A stretch of 64,000 bases of DNA, from NCBI GenBank assembly GCA_022510945.1, contig JAFLSK010000004.1:1-64000 (forward strand), given 5' to 3'. A program made the position numbers and the translations under genes. This DNA is from Ruminococcus sp. (lineage in GTDB: Bacteria; Bacillota; Clostridia; Oscillospirales; Acutalibacteraceae). Positions 61,568 through 64,000 of the stretch are shown piece after piece. Positions within the stretch are counted from its first letter, which is position 1, and every line of letters starts with the position of its first letter. Under the pieces are notes generated by a model that made no database searches, was not told the origin of the DNA, and saw nothing but the letters and a program-made list of their open reading frames with translations.

Positions 61568-61600
61568 AAAAAACACCTCGTTCAATGGTATGAACGAGGT
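61568..61600 (-). terminator. ispF terminator fused to the next gene's ribosome site
   Basis: ACCTCGTTCA (61591-61600 in complement) pairs with TGAACGAGGT (61575-61584 in complement), then G and TTTTTT run directly into the ATG at 61567. The 3' arm provides the Shine-Dalgarno GAGGTG with 6-nt spacing. The folded hairpin should both end transcription and block translation. Confidence 0.8.
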
Positions 61601-61607
61601 TGTCAAT

Positions 61608-62084
61608 TTATTCAATATTGTCGATAAGGCAGACGGAATGTGCTGAAATTCCTTCGCCGCTGCCCGTGAATCCCAACTTTTCCTCAGTGGTTGCCTTTAC
61701 GCTGACGTCACCTACATCGAGCGAGCACGCCGCGGCAATGTTCTCGCGCATAGTTAGGATATATGGCGCAAGCTTAGGTCGCTGAGCGATTACGGTAGCG
61801 TCGATATTGACGATTTTATAGCCGTTCTCGCCGAGCACGCGGCACACTTCCTTCAGAAGAATAATACTGTCCGCGCCCTTAAATCGGTCGTCCGTATCGG
61901 GAAAAAGATGACCGATATCTCCTAAAGCCGCCGCACCGAGGATTGCATCGGAAATCGCGTGGAGAAGAACGTCCGCGTCGCTGTGGCCGAGCAGACCTTT
62001 TTCGTACGGAATATCAACCCCGCCGAGGATTAGCTTTCTTTTTTCGACGAGCTTATGCACGTCGTATCCGTGACCTATTCGCAT
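61608..62084 (-). CDS. ispF: 2-C-methyl-D-erythritol 2,4-cyclodiphosphate synthase
   Basis: A 158-residue trimeric enzyme of the MEP isoprenoid pathway. The metal-binding GHGYDVHKL (Asp and His) and [32 protein letters not shown] are present, with [15 protein letters not shown] at the C terminus. It follows ispD with a 12-nt gap, a frequent pairing because the two enzymes act close together in the pathway (ispE is not here). Confidence 0.97.
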   Translation of the reverse strand: MRIGHGYDVHKLVEKRKLILGGVDIPYEKGLLGHSDADVLLHAISDAILGAAALGDIGHLFPDTDDRFKGADSIILLKEVCRVLGENGYKIVNIDATVIAQRPKLAPYILTMRENIAAACSLDVGDVSVKATTEEKLGFTGSGEGISAHSVCLIDNIE

Positions 62085-62096
62085 ATCGTTCCCCTT

Positions 62097-62783
62097 CTAT
62101 CTTAATTTCAGAATCGTCTCTGCGAGCGTAATATCGCTCTGTGTGGTAAGCTTTATATTCGTCTCTGAGCCTATAACTATATGAACGTTTTCGCCGAGTG
62201 TTTCGACTAACTTACAGTCGTCGGTTATGTTGAGGCTCTTGTCCTTTGCGTTGTCGAGCGCTTTAAGGTAGAGCGATTTCTCGAACACCTGCGGAGTCTG
62301 CACCGCGCGCAGCCCCTCGCGTATCGGCGTGTCGACGATAATGTTGTTCTCGTCAACCACCTTGATAGTATCGGTAACGAGCGTACCGAGTGCGGCGGCG
62401 CCTGTCTCAAACGCTTTGCTGACAACCGCGGTGATATCGTCCTGCTCTATCAGCGGACGCGCTCCGTCGTGAATAGCGTAGTGGGTTGTCCTTTCGTCAG
62501 CGGCGACTATTCCGTTGCGCACGCTTTCGTCGCGCATCGAGCCGCCGTAGACGAGAGCCTTGACCTTTTTAAAATTCCCTTCCACGATTTTTTGAATCTC
62601 GCTTTCGTCCTGCGGTCTGCAAACCACAACAACCGAATCGATTATATCGCTCTGCTCGAAAGCGCGGAGTGTGTGCTTAATAACGGGTTCTGAACACAGC
62701 GGAATAAACTGCTTGCTTATGCCGAGTCCCATTCTCGTGGAATTTCCTGCCGCCACTATGATAGCGGTTACAAATCTATTCAT
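62097..62783 (-). CDS. ispD: 2-C-methyl-D-erythritol 4-phosphate cytidylyltransferase
   Basis: A 228-residue enzyme that makes CDP-methylerythritol. The nucleotide loop AIIVAAGNSTRMGLGISKQF and the catalytic IHDGARPLIEQ, then TPIREGLRAVQTPQVF and NITDDC are all present. The ATG at 62783 follows the stop of the upstream gene by one base. The longer frame would overlap that gene. The ribosome site is weak, so translation may be coupled to the gene upstream. Confidence 0.96.
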   Translation of the reverse strand: MNRFVTAIIVAAGNSTRMGLGISKQFIPLCSEPVIKHTLRAFEQSDIIDSVVVVCRPQDESEIQKIVEGNFKKVKALVYGGSMRDESVRNGIVAADERTTHYAIHDGARPLIEQDDITAVVSKAFETGAAALGTLVTDTIKVVDENNIIVDTPIREGLRAVQTPQVFEKSLYLKALDNAKDKSLNITDDCKLVETLGENVHIVIGSETNIKLTTQSDITLAETILKLR

Positions 62784-62784
62784 A

Positions 62785-64000
62785 TTAGTCAATACTTTCG
62801 ATAGCCTGCTTGATGTCGGCAATAATGTCGTCTACGTTCTCGATTCCGACAGAGAAGCGAATCATACTCGGCGAGATACCTGCCGCGATCAGCTGCTCGT
62901 CCGACATCTGGCGGTGAGTTGAACTTGCGGGATGCAGACAACAGGTGCGCGCGTCGGCAACATGCGTTACAATAGCCGCAAGCTTGAGCGAAGCCATAAG
63001 CTTTTCGGCAGCCTTACGACCGCCCTTAACGCCGAAGGAAACTACGCCGCAGGTGCCGTTCGGCATATACTTCTGCACTCTGTCGTAGTAGGGACTGCTC
63101 TTAAGCGACGGATAGTTTACCCACTCGACCTTATCGTTAGCCTCTAAGAACTCGGCTACCTTGAGAGCGTTCTCGCAGTGGCGCGGCATTCTGAGGAAAA
63201 GTGTTTCGAGACCGAGGTTCAAGAGGAAAGCGTTCATCGGACTCTGCTGAGGACCCATATCGCGCATAATGTGGGTGCGTGCCTTGGTGATGAACGCAGC
63301 GTTGCCGAAACGCTCGGTGTAAATCATACCGTGGTATGTCTCGTCAGGCTCGCTGAGCATCGGGTACTTGCCGTTGTTCCAGTTAAATTTACCGCCGTCA
63401 ACAACAACGCCGCCGAGTGCGACAGCGTGGCCGTCCATATACTTCGAGGTTGAGTGGAGCACAATATCCGCACCCCATTCAATCGGACGGAAGTTAATCG
63501 GCGTCGGGAAGGTATTGTCCACAAAAAGCGGAACGTCGTGCGCGTGAGCACAGCGGGCGAACATCTCGATATCCGCAACCTCGAGCGACGGATTTGTCAC
63601 CGACTCGGTGAACAACAGCTTAGTATTTTCTTTAAAAGAATTATTTAACTCTTCTTCGGTAACATCAGCCGCAACGAAGGTGCAGTCGATTCCGAGATCC
63701 TTAAACGTCTTTACAAAAAGGTTGAACGTGCCGCCGTAAACCGCGCTCGAACAGATAACGTGGTCGCCTGCACGGCAGATATTCGTTACAGCCGCAAGGG
63801 TCGCAGCCTGTCCCGAGGAAGTGAGCATTGCGCCCACGCCGCCCTCGAGGTCGGCGATTTTCTTCTCAACCGCGTCGAGTGTGGGGTTTGCAAGTCGGGT
63901 ATAGAAAAAGCCCGAATCCTCTAAATCGAAAAGCCTGCCCATAGCGTCGGAAGTTGTGTACTTATATGTAGTGCTCTGAACTATCGGAACAACGCGAGGC
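62785..64000 (-). CDS. O-acetylhomoserine aminocarboxypropyltransferase-type PLP enzyme, start beyond window
   Basis: A PLP-dependent Cys/Met metabolism enzyme. The frame continues past the window edge at 64000 (reading PRVVPIVQSTTYKY before MGRLFDL), so the first ~25 residues are missing. The internal ATG at 63942 is not the true start. Seen features are the LTSSGQAATLAAVTNI region, FVDNTFPTPI and the PLP-lysine motif HSTSKYMDGHAVALGG. Its similarity is closest to O-acetylhomoserine sulfhydrylase, which makes homocysteine, but cystathionine gamma-lyase/synthase relatives cannot be excluded. ispD follows directly. Confidence 0.88.
   Translation of the reverse strand, partial: PRVVPIVQSTTYKYTTSDAMGRLFDLEDSGFFYTRLANPTLDAVEKKIADLEGGVGAMLTSSGQAATLAAVTNICRAGDHVICSSAVYGGTFNLFVKTFKDLGIDCTFVAADVTEEELNNSFKENTKLLFTESVTNPSLEVADIEMFARCAHAHDVPLFVDNTFPTPINFRPIEWGADIVLHSTSKYMDGHAVALGGVVVDGGKFNWNNGKYPMLSEPDETYHGMIYTERFGNAAFITKARTHIMRDMGPQQSPMNAFLLNLGLETLFLRMPRHCENALKVAEFLEANDKVEWVNYPSLKSSPYYDRVQKYMPNGTCGVVSFGVKGGRKAAEKLMASLKLAAIVTHVADARTCCLHPASSTHRQMSDEQLIAAGISPSMIRFSVGIENVDDIIADIKQAIESID

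Noticed and set aside
62785..63942. Taking ATG at 63942 as the start of the PLP enzyme
   Set aside because: The frame continues to the window edge with residues typical of the family N terminus, so the gene is incomplete here.

Overview
The window looks like the chromosome of a spore-forming anaerobic Firmicute, most likely a gut Clostridium of the Ruminococcaceae/Oscillospiraceae type. Supporting signs are strong AGGAGG ribosome sites, TTGACA-17-TATAAT promoters, a T-box on alaS, spore genes (alpha/beta SASP, SpmA/SpmB, GerW, CotF-like coat protein), acetate kinase, and a biotin-dependent carboxyltransferase set. The species assignment is inference only. Most genes lie on the minus strand in tightly packed, often overlapping operons.

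Layout. 1-7500: tRNA-Tyr (cut by the window edge) and tRNA-Thr, TM2 and DUF2752 membrane proteins, a HAD phosphatase with a duplicated CmpB-type membrane protein, a large YfhO protein, a two-gene CotF-like coat pair, and tRNA-Arg. 7500-13600: an ABC-F ATPase, a small membrane protein, the TrkA/TrkH potassium system, a cupin and a PadR-like regulator. 13600-14260 has no convincing protein gene but carries two promoter-to-terminator units that look like structured RNAs. 14260-18350: a BrkB/YihY protein and a carboxyltransferase/BCCP/OadA module resembling a transcarboxylase. 18550-23570: an operon with M50 protease, ScpA, ScpB, DUF2953, GerW, DD-carboxypeptidase and a pseudouridine synthase. 23650-30720: L28, an amino-acid ABC importer, Lgt, small membrane proteins, acetate kinase and TmcAL. 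30777-40950: alaS with a T-box, a U32 peptidase, then a thyX-tmk-DUF2156-GNAT-DJ1-FTHF ligase-mltG operon. 41000-50000: a VanY-type peptidase, an ECF sigma factor with a putative membrane partner, an orphan phage-type lysis cassette beside uvrA, and an NlpC/P60 hydrolase. 50100-54530: BioY under a BirA-like operator, a DNA glycosylase, SASP, a PPTase, dCMP deaminase, an AbrB-like regulator and SpmAB. 54570-64000: LepA, an AbiE-like two-gene module, a C_GCAxxG_C_C protein, Pgi, a second DD-carboxypeptidase, IspF, IspD and an incomplete O-acetylhomoserine sulfhydrylase-type enzyme.

The most unusual signals are non-coding. First, a ~390-nt minus-strand unit (13827-14217) holds four copies of a hairpin that contains GGAG, followed 8-9 nt later by AUG and a stop within zero to three codons. 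Second, a ~167-nt bistable rod-like RNA sits just upstream of the PadR-like gene. Third, a ~160-bp element occurs twice, in front of alaS and the U32 peptidase gene, with compensatory base changes, and its last stem covers the start region; a core-only copy lies upstream of uvrA. Fourth, two genes (9791 and 61567) have start regions in which the 3' arm of the upstream gene's terminator provides the Shine-Dalgarno sequence. All of these come from reading sequence by eye, with no folding program or database search.
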